Below, one piece after another: positions 26,801 through 41,800 of a stretch of 64,000 bases of DNA; within the stretch, counting starts at the first letter, position 1, and every line of letters starts with the position of its first letter. The notes under the pieces were generated by a model. That model made no database searches and had not been told where the DNA came from. It saw only the letters and a list, made by a program, of their open reading frames with translations. The DNA is taken from NCBI GenBank assembly GCA_013396755.1, contig VWZF01002921.1:231577-295576 (forward strand). Direction: 5' to 3'. The DNA is from Sclerurus mexicanus (Eukaryota; Chordata; Aves; Passeriformes; Furnariidae). Made by a program: the position numbers and the translations under genes.

Positions 26801-29800
26801 AAAGTCTCTTTACAGCTTTTTTAATGAGTTTTTCACTCCACTGCATAAACAATAATGATTCTTTTGTGTCTACACCTGGGGGAGATTAAGTTTACTTTCT
26901 TAGAGAACTGGCCTTATACAATATTGCAGTACTTGTTTCCATTTAATTTCTTCTCTCAACAATAAGTTTCAAGCCTATTGATCAGTTTAAACTGAATTTC
27001 TCAGAGGAGTGAGCTCTGATGCCTTAAGTTTTAAAAAATTAACAAATATTAATGTTATTAATATTGCCACTGAGTTCAGTAATCACTGTGGACATGGCAC
27101 GGACTGCACACAGGCAAGAGACATTTATGATCCTGGCAAGGACATTTATCAGGGTTTGTTATTAAGTCAATGCTTTTGGTTTGTTGGTTTTTTTTTTTTT
27201 TGTTTTGTTCTGTCTAATGAAGCTTTCCCTATAATTGTGAGTGTCTATTGCCAATGTAGGTTATCTTCATAGTATAAAGCAGACTGTTGCTTTGTTTCCA
27301 GGGTAATTCTGTAAAACGGGGAGTCCATCTGAAAACTTGAATCCATGCTTCTTTAGTTACTGATCTCAGAATCGTTTTATTGCTGTTTTTTATTGTCCAT
27401 CTCCTCTTTAAAGAGCTCTTAGTCATTAAACTGCTTACTAGTTACATACATCCCACATCACTGCATATATACACAGTGCTAGTCAAAATGTTTGGCAGCT
27501 GGCAACTCTTCAGAGAAGTGTTTGGGAGAAACAGAAGGGCCTCTCTGTTTAGTTTTGTTTATTGAATCCTTTAAAAACTCCTGCAAAACATCTTTTACAG
27601 TTTAGAAATTACAGATTTAACAAATTAAACTCTCTCATGTGTGTGACAATGAATATTAATTACAAAAGCAGATGTTTGCGAGGAGAAAACATTTGCCTTC
27701 ATTTTTAAAGGTATATTGTATATTCAAGGCGCACAAACTTTATTTTGCATTTATTTTTCTTATGCTGAAAGGGTTTTATTAAATAAATGTTTAAAAAGTG
27801 CTCTTTCTCTTCATTGTCTTTAATATGAAAACCACAGTATTTTGAAAGACAGTCACCTGCTTTTTGAGAATAGATTATACTCTCTGATTTTCTATTTTCA
27901 CCCAAATTCTTTTGGGATTGAGGTACTATGTATTTTTGATGTTTCAACTTGCTCCATTGAACTATCTTAATGTAAACAACATTGTATGGACGTTAAGGTG
28001 AACGGGAAAGTGATTAGATGTAAAGTGAAGTATGAGAGTGAAAGAATGTGGAAATAGTCCTATGAGAAACAATGTTTTTCTCAAAGGCATGTTTGGGTAG
28101 TTGCTAGAGTTGGAAGAAAAACAGTTGATTTTTTCACAGATATTTTAATCAAAACAGAGGACAGAAGCTCTTATTTTAAAACTTTATTTTAGTTATACGA
28201 GTGCGCGTTATTTACTGAGGATCAACTTTTCCAGTACTTTAAAAAGTATTCAAGGGATTAAAGTACTGTGAATGACTATTTTGAATACAGAAGTTATTTC
28301 ATCTGGAGAGTTTTATATCCATCTATTTTGTCAGGATGCATGTCCCACAAATGCATTCATATGGAGAAACTAACATGAAATGTGGTGGTGTTTTGGAGTT
28401 AGAACACAGCACTGGTTTAAGGGGAGCTTCAGACCTACTGATTTTGTCAGTTTCAGTTCCGATAAAACTATTCAGTGTGGCAATTTTTATTTTTTTTGTG
28501 ACGATATGTTCACTTTGATTTCAGTTCATTAGATTTCTGTTCCTTGAGTACTGAAGGACAACAGAGAATAAAAATAGAATTATACTTGCAGCCCAGAGAG
28601 CCAGCTGTATCCTGGGATGCGTCAAAAGCAGTGTGGCCAGCAGGTGGAAGGAGATGATTCTTCCCCTTTCCTCTGCACTTGTGAGACCCCATCTGCAGTC
28701 CTTTCTACAGTTCTGGTGTCCCCAATATAAGAAGGAAGTGAAACGGTTGGAGCAAGTCCAAAGGAGGAACACCACCCCTATGAAGACAGGCTGAGAAAGT
28801 TGGGGCAGTTCATCATGGAGAAGAGAAGGTTGCATGGAGACCTCATAGCAACCTGCCAGTATCTGAATGGGGCCCACAGGGAAGACAGAGGGATTCTCTG
28901 TTAGGAGCTGTAGTGATAGGACAAGGATTAATGAGAACAGATTGAAAGAGGAGAAATTTAGGGTAGATATTAGGAAGACATTCTTTATTGTGAGGGTGGT
29001 GAGATACTGGAACAGGTTGCCCAGAGAGGTTTTGGATGCCCCAACCCTGTCAGTGTTCGAAGCCAGTTTGGACAAGGCCTTGAGGAACCTGGTCCAGTGG
29101 GAGGTGTCCCTGCCCATGACATGAGGAGTTGGGACTCAATATTTAAGGTCCATTCCAACTTCCTGATATTCTGTGATTCTATGAGTCATGTAAGTTGGTA
29201 AAGGATAATAGGGATGAGCTTGGATTTTGTACCTTGGCACTCTTCTGACCGATTCCTGACCCTCAGAAGTATTTATTGCCCATGTTGTTTATGATTATAC
29301 AGACTTGTTTGCAGTCAGCGAGATTGCTATTTCTTCAGTTTTGATAGAAACTACCTTTTAAAGTAGCCAGGATGCTTCTGTTGCTGTCCTTTATTCTGTC
29401 ATTTTGCCATTTATCCTGTATATATCTTCTGTGCATATTTTCTTTCATGGTGGTAATGCCTGCTACAAACTCTGTTTCATCTCGTTCTTTTATCAGAGAG
29501 ATTATCTCTTTGCAGTGTTCTCTTTTGTTGTCTCAAATTTCAGCTTTTAGAAGAAAACTGTGTCAGAATGGAAAGCAAGCATCTTGGTACCCCCCTCCTC
29601 GAAGTAATACATAGAAGTGTTTTTTATATATATATATATGTATATAAAAAATAACAAAAAAGAGTGTTTAGTAGTGTGAGAAAATAAAGGTAGCTAAACA
29701 TCTATCAAAGCAAGCCAGCCAAGCAAGCAACAAAGCTTTTTAAAAACATGTAATGCTTCCATTCAAGAAAGCAAACAAAGCTTCATAAGTTAGCTAGGTA

Positions 29801-32800
29801 ATGCATATGCCAAGTAGCATAATTTCTAAGTATAGCCTTATTCTCTCCCCTTTCAACGTTTCATTAGGGACAAGGGCTGGTTAGTTTTATGATTTTTTTT
29901 AATGCCTGTAGTATGTTGTGGGTACTACTGCAGTCTAAGTTATATACATGTAGTTACAAAAATTATTCTTACAGATAGGAAACATATGCTTACTACATTT
30001 TCCAAACTATTTCAGTATTTTTAATGAAAATCACATTTGATGTTTGTCTCCAGAAGAGAGATATTTAAGTATCATTCTTGGGGGTGGTTTGTGTTTTTCG
30101 CTGAAGTAGCAAGGCTGAAGCTTTAAGCAATGTTATAAACCAGGGCCACTAGCTGTGGGTAACTTGATTCCCAAAGCTTTGCTCTGGAGACTGTCTTCTG
30201 AGATAAGGTATTAGGATGAGTCATGGAGAGAAACAATTACAAAAATGGATGATGAATTGTTCAGAAAATATTGTTTTGAAATGGATTTAGAATTGGATAT
30301 GAACCCAGTGTAGAACACAAAGGAACAATGATCTCATTTGTCTCATACCTAAGTGCATTTTAATTGCTTGTTTTAAACTAGTGGGAGTTTCCATAGGGAC
30401 TTTGGTGTTTTTTCCATATTTGAGATACTTGCTAAAACAGCGTAAGGAGTTAGTAAGGAATAACTCACTTGGGAGAGCATGAATGAATGGCCCTACTTCC
30501 ACAGATGGAGGATCTGTCTAGCCAAGCATCTCCTCACTATGGCAATGCCTGGCAACACGTGTCTAGGAACGAGTACTGGGGCTAATCATTTGTGCCTTTC
30601 ACCAAAACTTTTGTGAAAACTTTCACATCTTCAGCAACTTGTGGCTGAAGAAATTCCTGAGACTGGCCTGATCCATTTCATGTAGGAACTATGTGTTATT
30701 TTTTCATCATTAACTTCTCCAGTGGCATTCGGAACCCATGCAACCTTTTTAACATCAATTATCCACATCCACAGCTCTGTCTTAGAGGAAGGGTATCTGA
30801 ACACACACATACACAGCTGGTACCAATTTTCTCTCTTGCTGTCTAGACATACTCTTGTAGGTCAGATCAATGAGAACACCAGTTACAGTCCTGTAGTGGT
30901 TGCTCATGCCTGCTTTTCTGCCATATTTATACCCCATGAAATCAGTGGCTTCTTTTTTATTCCTTCCCTTGTATTATTTAGTGGTTAGCTTAATCTTTTA
31001 TCAATACAGACTCCATTATGGTCTTTCATTACTATGTAACTAACTCCTCTTTAACAAATCGTTGATCCTTGAAGCCCTCAGTAATATTTCAGACGATGTG
31101 CATGGTGCCACATCGGTTCTGTTCTGCCTACCTAGAAAGGAAACAAACTTCAGTAATCTAAACAGAAACCATCTTCTCCCTCTTGCAACGCTCTCTTGAT
31201 ACTCAAGTCAAGAAATCAGGCAGGAAGGGCCACTTGAACATGTATTCCTGAGGAAGAAGGAAAACCTAAGTTCTAGCGATGTGAGACATCAAAATGAGTG
31301 GAGTGAGCCTTGGATGTGTCAGATATTTCATTTACATATCAGATCAGCTATCAGAACAAGAATTTTTTCTGCTTGGTGTACTATGTCTGAATCTTGATGT
31401 CACACAGAAGCTTTTTCAGGATATATGTAAGAGTCCTTGTCTCAAGGAATTTGTATAATGAAACTGGCTGAAAGTGAATGTCTTTAACTCTACAGAAAAC
31501 AAGGGAAAAGTAAGTATAATAAAGATTTGACTGTAACCCGAGAAATGCATGCTTCTCCCTCTCTATTCTTCAAAAAGACTCCCTGCTTCTATTATTTCAT
31601 TGCTACTTTGTCGCTGATGATCAGGAATAAAAAAAACCCTCATGTGCTGGTATTAAACTGATGCAGACAGTAAGTAGTCTGTGATACAAATACCATGTTT
31701 AACATACTTAAGTTCTGATCCCACTGTATGTCCAAATTGTGTTCTAATACAGTGTAGATTAGCTGCCTTTTATTCTAAGGCCACCAAAGGTTAAAATCTA
31801 CTGAAAGCTCTGTCCCATGAGTATCCCTGACAGGAATTCCTGTTTACATTACAAGTAGAAGGAATTGTTGAAACCGATTTTTTTTTTTAATTGTAACAGG
31901 CAACTGCTTTCAGTTCTCAGATCTCAGAGTTCAGTGTTGTTTGAGAAATATTAGCAGAGCTCTTAATTAATTTATTTTTAACCCAAGAGTGCACAACGCA
32001 CAGGCAACCTACTGAAAGGTAATTGGGCCACAGAACACTTTTCAAAACATTCTCTTTCTACCAAGTGCTTCATTTAGCTTAGGCTTCCACCTTTCAAAGT
32101 CTTCGCAGAGACATGCCTAGTTTATTCCTTAATAGGACAAAAATGGTGTCCTGTATGTACTAGAAAGATGTTCAGTGGAGGTTTTCAGTGATCCTAATTA
32201 ATGAACTAGAAGGGAGATAATTGTGGTTACAGTGAAGTTATCCTGTAAGGTCTTGGACATGTAGTTCATGTTTCTTCCCTCAAATTCCTGGGTTTTAATC
32301 AGAAAATACAATATGAACATGTGAGTGTCAGTTCAACAATTGCTATTTGAAATCTAACCTCATTAAAATACAGGGAAGTTAGGCTTAAAAGAATTGCTAG
32401 CAATTACTCTTCTGTGAACATTGCAATAGGTTTGAACAAGAACAACTGCCAGCAGTACTGAAAGTAACTTCAAAGAATCTTTAATTCTGTTAACTTCAAG
32501 AATCTGGATTTTATTCTAGGTGTGAAAGCTTGATTAGAGAGTTAAAAATATTCTGTGAGCTATCGCTAGTTCACATAGATATTTCTGATTTACTGTGGTC
32601 ACGATGCAGCTTTTTCTGTAATCATATGTTATTCTCACCAAACAATAAATTCACTATTATTTCAGAATCACTTAACCATTTTAACTAGTTTCAACTCATT
32701 TTGTCAGGGCCTTCTCCCTCTGCCTGTGAAACTCTCTGTTTTGTGTGATATTACAAATCAATGTGCTGCCTAAAACTCTAGGGGAAAAAAATGCTTCTAA

Positions 32801-35800
32801 ACTGGGAGTACAAGTACAGTCCTGAGGCTGGAATAATAGGTTTCCATTTTAAGTGTACTGTACCACTTTGGAAACCAGGAGTTTCTGAGTACTAAGGATG
32901 GCATTGATAGCTGTCTTCTGGTCTTTAATTTAGTTGAAACTGAATTTTTTAAATCTTTGATTCTGGCAGCTTTGGATTCCTGCAGGTCTTTTGAATCATG
33001 GTCAGAAGTTACTCTTAACAAAGTCTTTCTAAATCATTCTGTTGTAGTATGGTATAATTTCTGCCTAGCAATAACCTTTCATTGGAGTAATTTATAAGTG
33101 TTAAGAAGTAACATGCTTGTTACTTGCTCTGAACATGTGACATGTTCTATGAAGACTTAACAGCACAATGCAAGTACTTGCATGACACACCTGCATTGTG
33201 AAAATACTTTTTCAAATGGATGAATAAATGTTGTGGGGAGGATTGTTCTGTTTCTTTCTTACCAGAATTTCCTTTTATTTACTTGTTTTCCAGATAATGG
33301 AGGACAGACTTTGGCAGGTGGGAATAACTGGCCGCTGAGAGGGAGAAAATGGACCCTCTGGGAAGGAGGAGTGAGAGGAGTGGGCTTTGTTGCAAGCCCT
33401 TTGCTGAAACAAAAAGGTGTAGAAAGTCATGAGCTCATCCATATCTCTGACTGGCTGCCGACGCTGGTGCATCTTGCTGGAGGACATACCAATGGCACTA
33501 AGCCTTTGGATGGCTTTGATGTTTGGAGAACTATCAGGTAACTTTCATGTCTAACCACCAGGTCAGCATTCTGCTGCAAGGATTAATCAGCCCAGAAAAC
33601 AGAACTGGAACAAGGATGAAAATATTATGTGTTCCTTTCCCTGAAAAAAGGAAAGATAAAAGTGCAGTTTACTGTGCTGTCCATGAGGGAATTATCCAGG
33701 TTGCAAATTAATCATGGTCACAAATGCAAAGCCTCCATACAGCTTTAACTTGGTATTTTAAATTTTTCAGTATAAATACAACAGTGCACAAGTATGGTAA
33801 TCTTTTTCAAGAACACTCTGATCCCCAAATATGTTAACTGATTTTGCACAGCAGGGATTGTAAGTAAATTTTATGGACTAAGCCCTGTTGTCTTCAGAGC
33901 CCAGTTGGGTGTCTCTGTAGCATGCACCTGGAATTGGACACATGGGAAATCTATGCAGACATTAAACTCACTGAACATGGATTCCATTTTGATGGTTTGC
34001 TGGCTCACTCAGGCTGGCTCAAAGTGTAAGCATTTGCCTAGGCCTGTATCATGCTGTCCAGTGTCTCAAACAGTCTGTGAGATCGAGTACAAAAATAGAA
34101 CTGACCCGGTTCCTGAGAGGCCGTGATACTGTGATGGATTTTAGCAAGCTGGAATGCTCAGAAGCACAGTGCAGACATGCTTAGATGATGGGAGAAAAGA
34201 GGTAGCATACTCCAGCTATGACACTGTTATCCAACTGCTTTTACTGGGCTGTGTCTGACTCTCTGTGCACCTCTCATGCTGGTGACATTAACTGGGATAT
34301 CCCAAACCCCATTAGTTCAGATAATGTAGTCTTCCAGGCGTTAAAAGTAAAATTAGTTACATCCCATACATTTTTCCTTTGGAAAAGATTAGTAAAAATG
34401 GTATCACAAATGCTGGGTAGTGGGAGCTTTGGCACATGTGAGTATGTGTTTATTACTGAAGCACTGGGTTCAGCAGAGTAAGTAGAATAGAATGTAAAAT
34501 AATAGATGAAATAGATATGAACTGGTAATTATGATTTTTTTTTTCCTGGAACAAACTATCAGAAGAAACTCTGATGTGGATCTTTGTGATATCTTCAGAC
34601 AAGACTTATATTCATTCAGCCCTTCATCTTTCAGAGCCTTTCTTTTATTTCAGCGTTCTTTTATTCTGCTAAAATGGATTACAAAGTCGTTAAATGTGGG
34701 TTTCTGCCAAATTTTAAAGTTCTGACCAACCCTCAGTTTTGCAAAAATTGCATTTGTATAAATTCCTTTGTTTCTTCCTGTTCTGTGCTGCATGTAATGT
34801 ATTCATTGACAGGGCTAAATCCCAATGTCTGTATTCTTAGAAGTTATATGTTAGTAGGTCTTTGGATATAATTTTAATTCACTTAAGAATCATTTAAGAT
34901 GGAAAGTTTAATACCGCTGAAGCAGAATATAAGGACTAACAATTCTGTTTCCTACATGCCATTTATTTGATGATTAGTGTTCTGCTTCTTTTGATAGTCT
35001 TTGTTTTTATAGCAGGTAGACTGTATTATATTATGTGCATTATAATCCTTTGTCCTGTTCTTGGGATTCCCACCCCAACTTGCAGCTGAAATACAGCTGT
35101 AACAAATGTATTTATGTAGCAATTGCTGATTTTTGTGCAATTCTGTGCATGAAGATAACACTGATTTTTGTGTGTCTTAGTATCCTAGACTGTGAATTAC
35201 AAGAGTTAGCTGCAATCCCTAAACAAGCATAAACTCTTTGGGTTAGGGACTGAGATGGTAAGTTGAGAGTTAGAGTAGGCAGATTTGAATCCATCTATCC
35301 ACCCATGGTTAGCTTTATATAGACCTTGAAGTAAAAGTTCAAAAAAGAAGAAACTGAGCCCAACCTCCCCCTCCCCAGAACTAAATCCCATATCTTGAGT
35401 TAGTTAGAATTACTTTGTTTATACCTCTGATAGAATTACCTGTTTTGAAACTGGTAAGCTTGGTTTCATTCTAAGTGCTGTCTCTTTCTGAGGTGTTAAA
35501 GGGTGATTTTCTGCTCTAGCTGGAGCTTGCAGAAAGCTCATGGCCTTGTGCCCAGGTGTACTGTATGGCTCTCTTCCAAGTGGAAGAAGATAACGATATG
35601 TATAATTGAGGCCAGGGACCATTAACTGCCAAGAAGGAATGGGGACTCCCATCCAGCCAGAAAAAAGAAAAATGTTTTACTTGTCAGTGTTCCTGTGGGA
35701 AAACTTAGCATCAGCAAGATTCAGGGTACTCCTAAACCATAGGCTTTTCTTCCAGCTGCCAGTAGAATTCCTGTCTACTTCAGGTTCAGTTTCAACCAGG

Positions 35801-38800
35801 TGTTCTTTGCAACGGACAATCTTCTTAGATTACGTTGCTTCAGCGGAAGAGTTGCATGTTGGGAATGATAGGTACAGCTGTGCCAGCACTCTACTGATAT
35901 TCATGTCTTACGTCTTTGTAAAGGGAGTGGAAGCAATGTTTATTGGCACTGCTGTAGGGAGCAGGTTGACCCTCAGTGGTTTTGGTTCTGTCAACTAGAG
36001 GGCCTCTGTCTGGATAGATAAAAAGTCATGTTTTTTAGTTGTTAGGCTGTTCTTTGGCTGACCTTGCAGCCAAAATGGCAAATTTCACGTGATTTTCCCA
36101 TGTAATCAGGATAGATTAGTGTATTAAATTTCATGGTCGTAACTCAAAAGGTCACTTGAATATTGGATAGCAAACAGTGAAGGCAGAGTGCCCTTTTGGT
36201 GACATCTGACGGAAAGTTCAAATATGTTGCTTTTCTTGGACCAGATGGCTCATCATGAGTGAAATTATAATATGTTAAGATCCTAAGTCATTTGGAGAAA
36301 GGAAATTGATAGCCAATCACCATGTTACATCTATGGATTTTTTTCAATGCAGTCTAGTATAAATAGCTGCAATGCTTCTTGTGATTTTTTTGGGAGGGGA
36401 GGGGCCACTTGAATCCTGAGCTTACTGTTTCATGTGTATGTAATTAAAAGAAAAATATCATAAATTTGGAACCTTGTTTTAGATATTCAAAGCAATTTAT
36501 GGGACAGTACACGTATTCTCAGAAGTCACAAAAGTATTGAATCTTTTTCAGTGATATCTATGTTAATGATCAGCATTTAAAAGATGTGTTCCTAATATGC
36601 CATTTATATAAAATTACAAAGTAATATAATGTAATAATTTATAATAAAATACTATAATAGTGAAGAATAAATATGTATAAATTTAATATAAAAATATTAT
36701 AATATATACAAAACACAGAAATTAAACATAAATTTTTAAATACTAAGTATAAATTCTAAAATCCTAGACCAAAATGATCTTTCTGTCATTCCTTTAAATG
36801 AGTGGTAGTCCAAATTAGGAATCACATTAATATGACATTGTTTAGTATTAAGTTCTTGTAGTGAAGAGAAGTGCTGAGAATCAGATATGTACCCAACTAT
36901 TTGTTTCCTGCCTCCTCTACTTAATTTTGACCTGAAGAACCAGAAGAAATGTAGTGGTTAGAAGGAAATAGCATGAAAAGATGAAGCACATTTCTTGTGG
37001 ACAAAAATACCTTCTTTTACATTCTTTTTGGTTAGCTATACACTGAGTTTCTTTCATACAGTGCATGAAACTGATGAAACACAATGTTTGTGTTCTTGCT
37101 GTTTGAACTTATTAGAAATTTGCATGCTACTTAAAAGCTCTTTGACAGACATTTGAACTCAAAAGCTTGTCTTCTCTTTCCAAATCAATCTGCTGACCTA
37201 TTAGTGTAGAAGTACTCTTCAACACTGCATCAATGAGAGACCCTAATAGAAACAGAATGCGATTTTATTTAAAATAGAAACTGAAATAAGGCAGATTTTG
37301 CCTGCACTCTCACAGCCTGACCATCTTACTCTCCCAAGAGGTGTGTGTGTCTAAGAAGGCTGCCTAGTATCCAAGCACTGGGGCAGGGCATTTCCAGCCA
37401 TCCCTCTGGTGTCCGAACACCCTGATGTTTGTGAACAGATGTTGAGCCCAGCATCTGTTGCTGTGGTGCAAATGTTGGGAGTTGCCAGCTCTGAAATCCT
37501 TCATGCTTTTTCTGTCTTCTTCTTAGGCTGGGAACCATGCACAAGTTCTGGTTATGCCTGTTTGTGACCTTTTGATGCTTCTTCTGTGTTTGCTCTACCT
37601 CTGTGAGTCCCCAGGAGCCATCACTGTTTTGTCTCCAGGTGTCCCTGTGGAACTGGCCCAGATGTTGGAGTCTTCCTGACATGCTAGTCTGGATTGTCAT
37701 TAGCATGGGCTGTTAGAAGAGCCCTTTCCCTGCTCTGCATTCATGCTGTTGTCTCCACACCAGACCTTCCCAGTCTTTCTCCATCCATATTGATCTTGGA
37801 CTACTTTTGTGTGCAAAATTTTATTGCAGCATATCTTTAAACCAGTACTTCGTAATTTTTATTTTCCTCCAAGTACCTTTGAAATGAAATTTAGCTTCCC
37901 CTCCAATGTCTCTAAATTCTTTTTTAAAATAACTCAGGATAGTCTGACCATGTCAGCCTATTTCTGAATAGCTATCAGATCCTTCCAGTCTCAAGTATAA
38001 ACCTTTTACCTAAATCATGGTAGATTGCCCTTTTTTAATGCCTTAGATTATAATGAGTAACACTGCAATATAGCTAGCACCTCTAAAACCTTGAACACGT
38101 TACAAATTATTTCTGAAAATACAATGATAGTATCACTAACATATTTTACAAAAGTAGTAATTGGGAATACCAAGAACAGTACTAAAATCCAACTACTCAA
38201 CGAATCTAAATTGTACTGCATATTTTCAAGCAAGTATCTGAAAAGCCACGTGCATTTCTAAGAAACATCTGTTCTCCAGATGCTTGAAATTGAGAATATT
38301 GAAATTGAGATACTAGGCAAAATAGTTTTTCTTATGTAAAAGTTTGCATTGGTTGACAATTTTTTTCTATATATCTTGACTTTGAGTACTGAATATCTAG
38401 TGTGTCCATGTTCAAAAGAAGTATTTTATTTTGCATTAGCATAAAAATGGAAAAATAAATGGCAGAGTACATGAAGCAGTATGGTAGCACATGAGAAATT
38501 CAGGATAAAATATTGTAAAAATAACTTACTTTGTCAAAACTCTTTAGCAGGCATGGACTTCCAAGTTTTACTGACGTATTTTGCAGGGCAATTTTCAGTT
38601 TTATGTTTTAGTAGTATTGGAAATATTGGAATTGATTGAGTGAAGTGAATGAAGCAAGATCAACTTTAATTCTTGTGTACTAAATGGTTACATTCATTTT
38701 AGGAATTAAACACCTGTTTGAAAAAAAAGGTTCATTGTTGTGGTATAAATTAATGCTGAAGAAAGAGCAGTCTAAAGCTGAGAGTAATGTTTATTTCTAG

Positions 38801-41800
38801 CATATCTGAAATATAATTACTTTAGTAAAGCATTACAGATACGGCCCAGAGAAATACGACAAGGTTACAAAGGATCGGATTTCGCTGGGTGATACCAAGG
38901 ATGTTTTTGTGCAAGATAAACATATTTACCCTGAAAAACCTTGGATTTCTTCCCAAGGACATGTTTAACAACAACAAAAGTGAAAGATTGCATAGAGATA
39001 TTTGTTCACGTTCACTAAGGAATTATAGATCTTTCTGTACAAATGAGAAGATAGAGCAGCATTCTCAGCATAAACTAGCTGATTCTCATGCCAGTGCTGA
39101 AATTAGGCTCCATGCTTTAATTAAGCTGTTCTTACATAGAGGATTGCTTTGGAAAACAGTAGCTTTTAACTGCTTAAATAATTAAGATGTGTCTTAATTA
39201 TTCTACCATCAGACATGGTTGAATAATAGTAAGACAAAATAAAAAGTTCCTTCTTTTTAGGGAGAGGGATGAGGTATTAAAATATTGAAGTCTAAAAGTA
39301 CTCTAAAATTAGAGCATTGTAAGATATGGTTGCACTGGCAGTTACTAAAGCAGAAAGGCAGGTTTTCCTAGGGAATTTTATTTCTTTGTTATTGTAGCTT
39401 TGTTGGCTAGACTATACTGCTAATGCAAAATGTCCTTGAAGAATGTCTGCCAAGGTGAATCTGTAGTTGAGTCTCTGTGTGGAGTTTTGTAAATGGAAAG
39501 GGGAACAGAGTTTAGGCACAGAGAAAGGGACCTCTGTTACAGCTGTAAATTCCCTACTTTTTCTCCCCAGAATGTTGTTTCTGTCTTCCTGGTGACTTTT
39601 GCTGTCAGACAGGTGCTTTCTTCAACATTCAGTGCCAAATTCTTTTCTCTGGGTGCTGTTTTGTGAATAATATATGCTTGTTATAAACGTCCATGTTGTG
39701 CACAACAGCAGTTCAGTACCAGTTAATAACACTACAGAGCTTAATTCAGAAATGCCATAAGCTTCAGGGAGTATATCTCATGGTTATACATAAATCACAT
39801 TTCCAAGTTACTAATACCACTATTCTATCCCAGAACAAAAATGGTTTCAATAAAAATGACAACTGCATCATGAAAAACTGAAGTTAATGCCGGTGTGATC
39901 TTTACTTTTTGTGTTCTACCAGGTGTACAATAATGTTAATAGCCATGTTTAGTCTATAATATCCACTGTCCACATTAGAAGCTAGAAAGGAAATTACCTT
40001 TAATGATATGATAGTAATACAAGTCTGCTTGAACACCATGAATATACTTGATATAATCATGGAATCATATGGAATCATAGAATACGTTGTGTTGTAAGAC
40101 ACTTATTTTAAAGGTCATCTAGTCCAACCCCCCTGCCATGGACAGGGACATCTTCAATTAGATCGGGTTGCTTAGAGCCCTGTTCATCTGACCTTGAATG
40201 TCCCCAAGGATGGATCATCTACTACCTCTCTGGGCAACCTGTACCAGTATTTCAGCACCATCATCATAAAAAATTTCTTCTTTATATCCAATCTAAATTG
40301 ACCCTTTTTCAGTGTAAAACCATTACCCCTTGTCCTATCACAACAGGTCCTGATAAAAAGTCTGTCCCCATCTTTCTTGTAGGCCCTCCTCATGTACTGA
40401 AAGGCGGTCAGGTCTCTCTGGAACCTTCTGTCCTCCAGGCTGAACAACCCCAACTATCTTCAGCCTTTCCTTATAGGAGAGGTGTTGCAGCCCTCTGATC
40501 ATTTTTGTGCTTTCCTCTGGGCCCTCTCCAACAGGTCCATGTCCTTCCTGTGCTGAGGACCCCAGAGCTGTGTGCAGTGCTCCAGGTGGGTTCTCACCAG
40601 AGCAGAGTAGAGGGGGAGAATCCCCTCCCTCAATCTGCTGGCCATGCAACACTGTATGAGTGCTGAATGATTCAGTATGAATGTTGAATGTATAAAGATG
40701 AGAAGTAAATAGGAGCAAGTTACTTCATTCCTCTGTGTTTGACTCTGGTGGAAGATGCTGAATTACTTAGCGTAACTCATGTGGTTTCCTTATTTTATAA
40801 TATACTGAGAAATGCAGGTATGGCTCAGTAACTGCAGAATATCTTCCCAGGCAGTTACTGCAGAGTCAATCACACGCTATAAATTCGCATCCTAGTTTAA
40901 TTTGTGCTAACTGGTTCATGTTACTGTTACCTGTGAACAGATGGTGAAAGGCACACTTGACAACAGCTGTCAATGAAGCACGTAGAGGCAGTTAGAGTTT
41001 ATTAAATCTAAGATAAAATTTGCTTAAATAAGGCCAGACGTTCCTTATTAAAAAGTGTGACTACTATAGATATTATGGATGTGTGGGTTGGTGAAATTAA
41101 CCCTCCAATCACATTTTGGGAAAAACATTTTTGTGGCCATTTCAGTACAGTGAATTACTAACACTGGAGCTTAAATATTTTACTTCTTCTGTATTAATTT
41201 CAGTAGTGTATTATCTGAACACATTTAATCTTTCATCCAGTTCTCCTTCTTAGTTTTGTACTTATTCAAGGTGTGTAGTACCTAGAAATGGTTTTAGAAA
41301 TGCAATATAACAATATTAATTTTAATAATTTGTTACTGGAACATTTAAATTACAAGTAAATGTTGTTTAATTATATGTTTTATATATTAAAATAACTGTA
41401 ATTTTTTAGGTCTCTGCTAAGGCTTAAATTACCTGATTTTTTTTATTCTTGATGTCTACCAACTATGGGACCCTCGTTGAATTTTTGTGATTTAAGTGAA
41501 GCTCCTTAATGAAAAAACCATTTTAAATTATTTGGAAATTTCTAAAAGGATGTGTTTGGGTCCACTGTCAAACAATAAAATATTGTTGTGTCTTGATGTA
41601 GCCTAGGTTCTTTCTAGTTATGTCTTTCTACTCACGGTTCCCTTCATAAGGAGTAAATTTCTATGGTACTCAGTTTTTCGGTCTGGGATTTACTTAACTG
41701 AGAAAATTTATGGGTAAGTTTAGAGGCTTATTCCACATCATCCCTATGTAGCCAATGGCTAGAATAAGAAGGATGCTTTTTTTTTTTTTTNNNNNNNNNN

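Larger units (their letters stand above)
5826..33293 (+). other. ARSB intron 4 (27.5 kb)
   Basis: A 27,468-bp phase-1 intron that separates the first base of the Asp300 codon from its last two. It contains CR1 LINE fragments on both strands (about 8.05-8.70, 9.77-9.98, 15.14-15.24, 15.69-17.9, 22.74-23.0 and 28.59-29.18 kb), several low-complexity tracts, a 34-base N gap and two single-N breaks. Long stretches between the repeats (5.8-8.0, 10-13, 18-22.7, 23.7-28.5 and 29.7-33.2 kb) are AT-rich and show nothing I can name. No nested gene was recognised on either strand. Confidence 0.9.

Noticed and set aside
28521..29117. 198-codon minus-strand open frame
   Set aside because: It is the antisense of a CR1 3'-end fragment. 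The length is a by-product of the repeat, and no protein family was recognised.
35606..35998. 130-codon open frame in intron 5
   Set aside because: No recognisable family or splice context, and composition like the surrounding intron.
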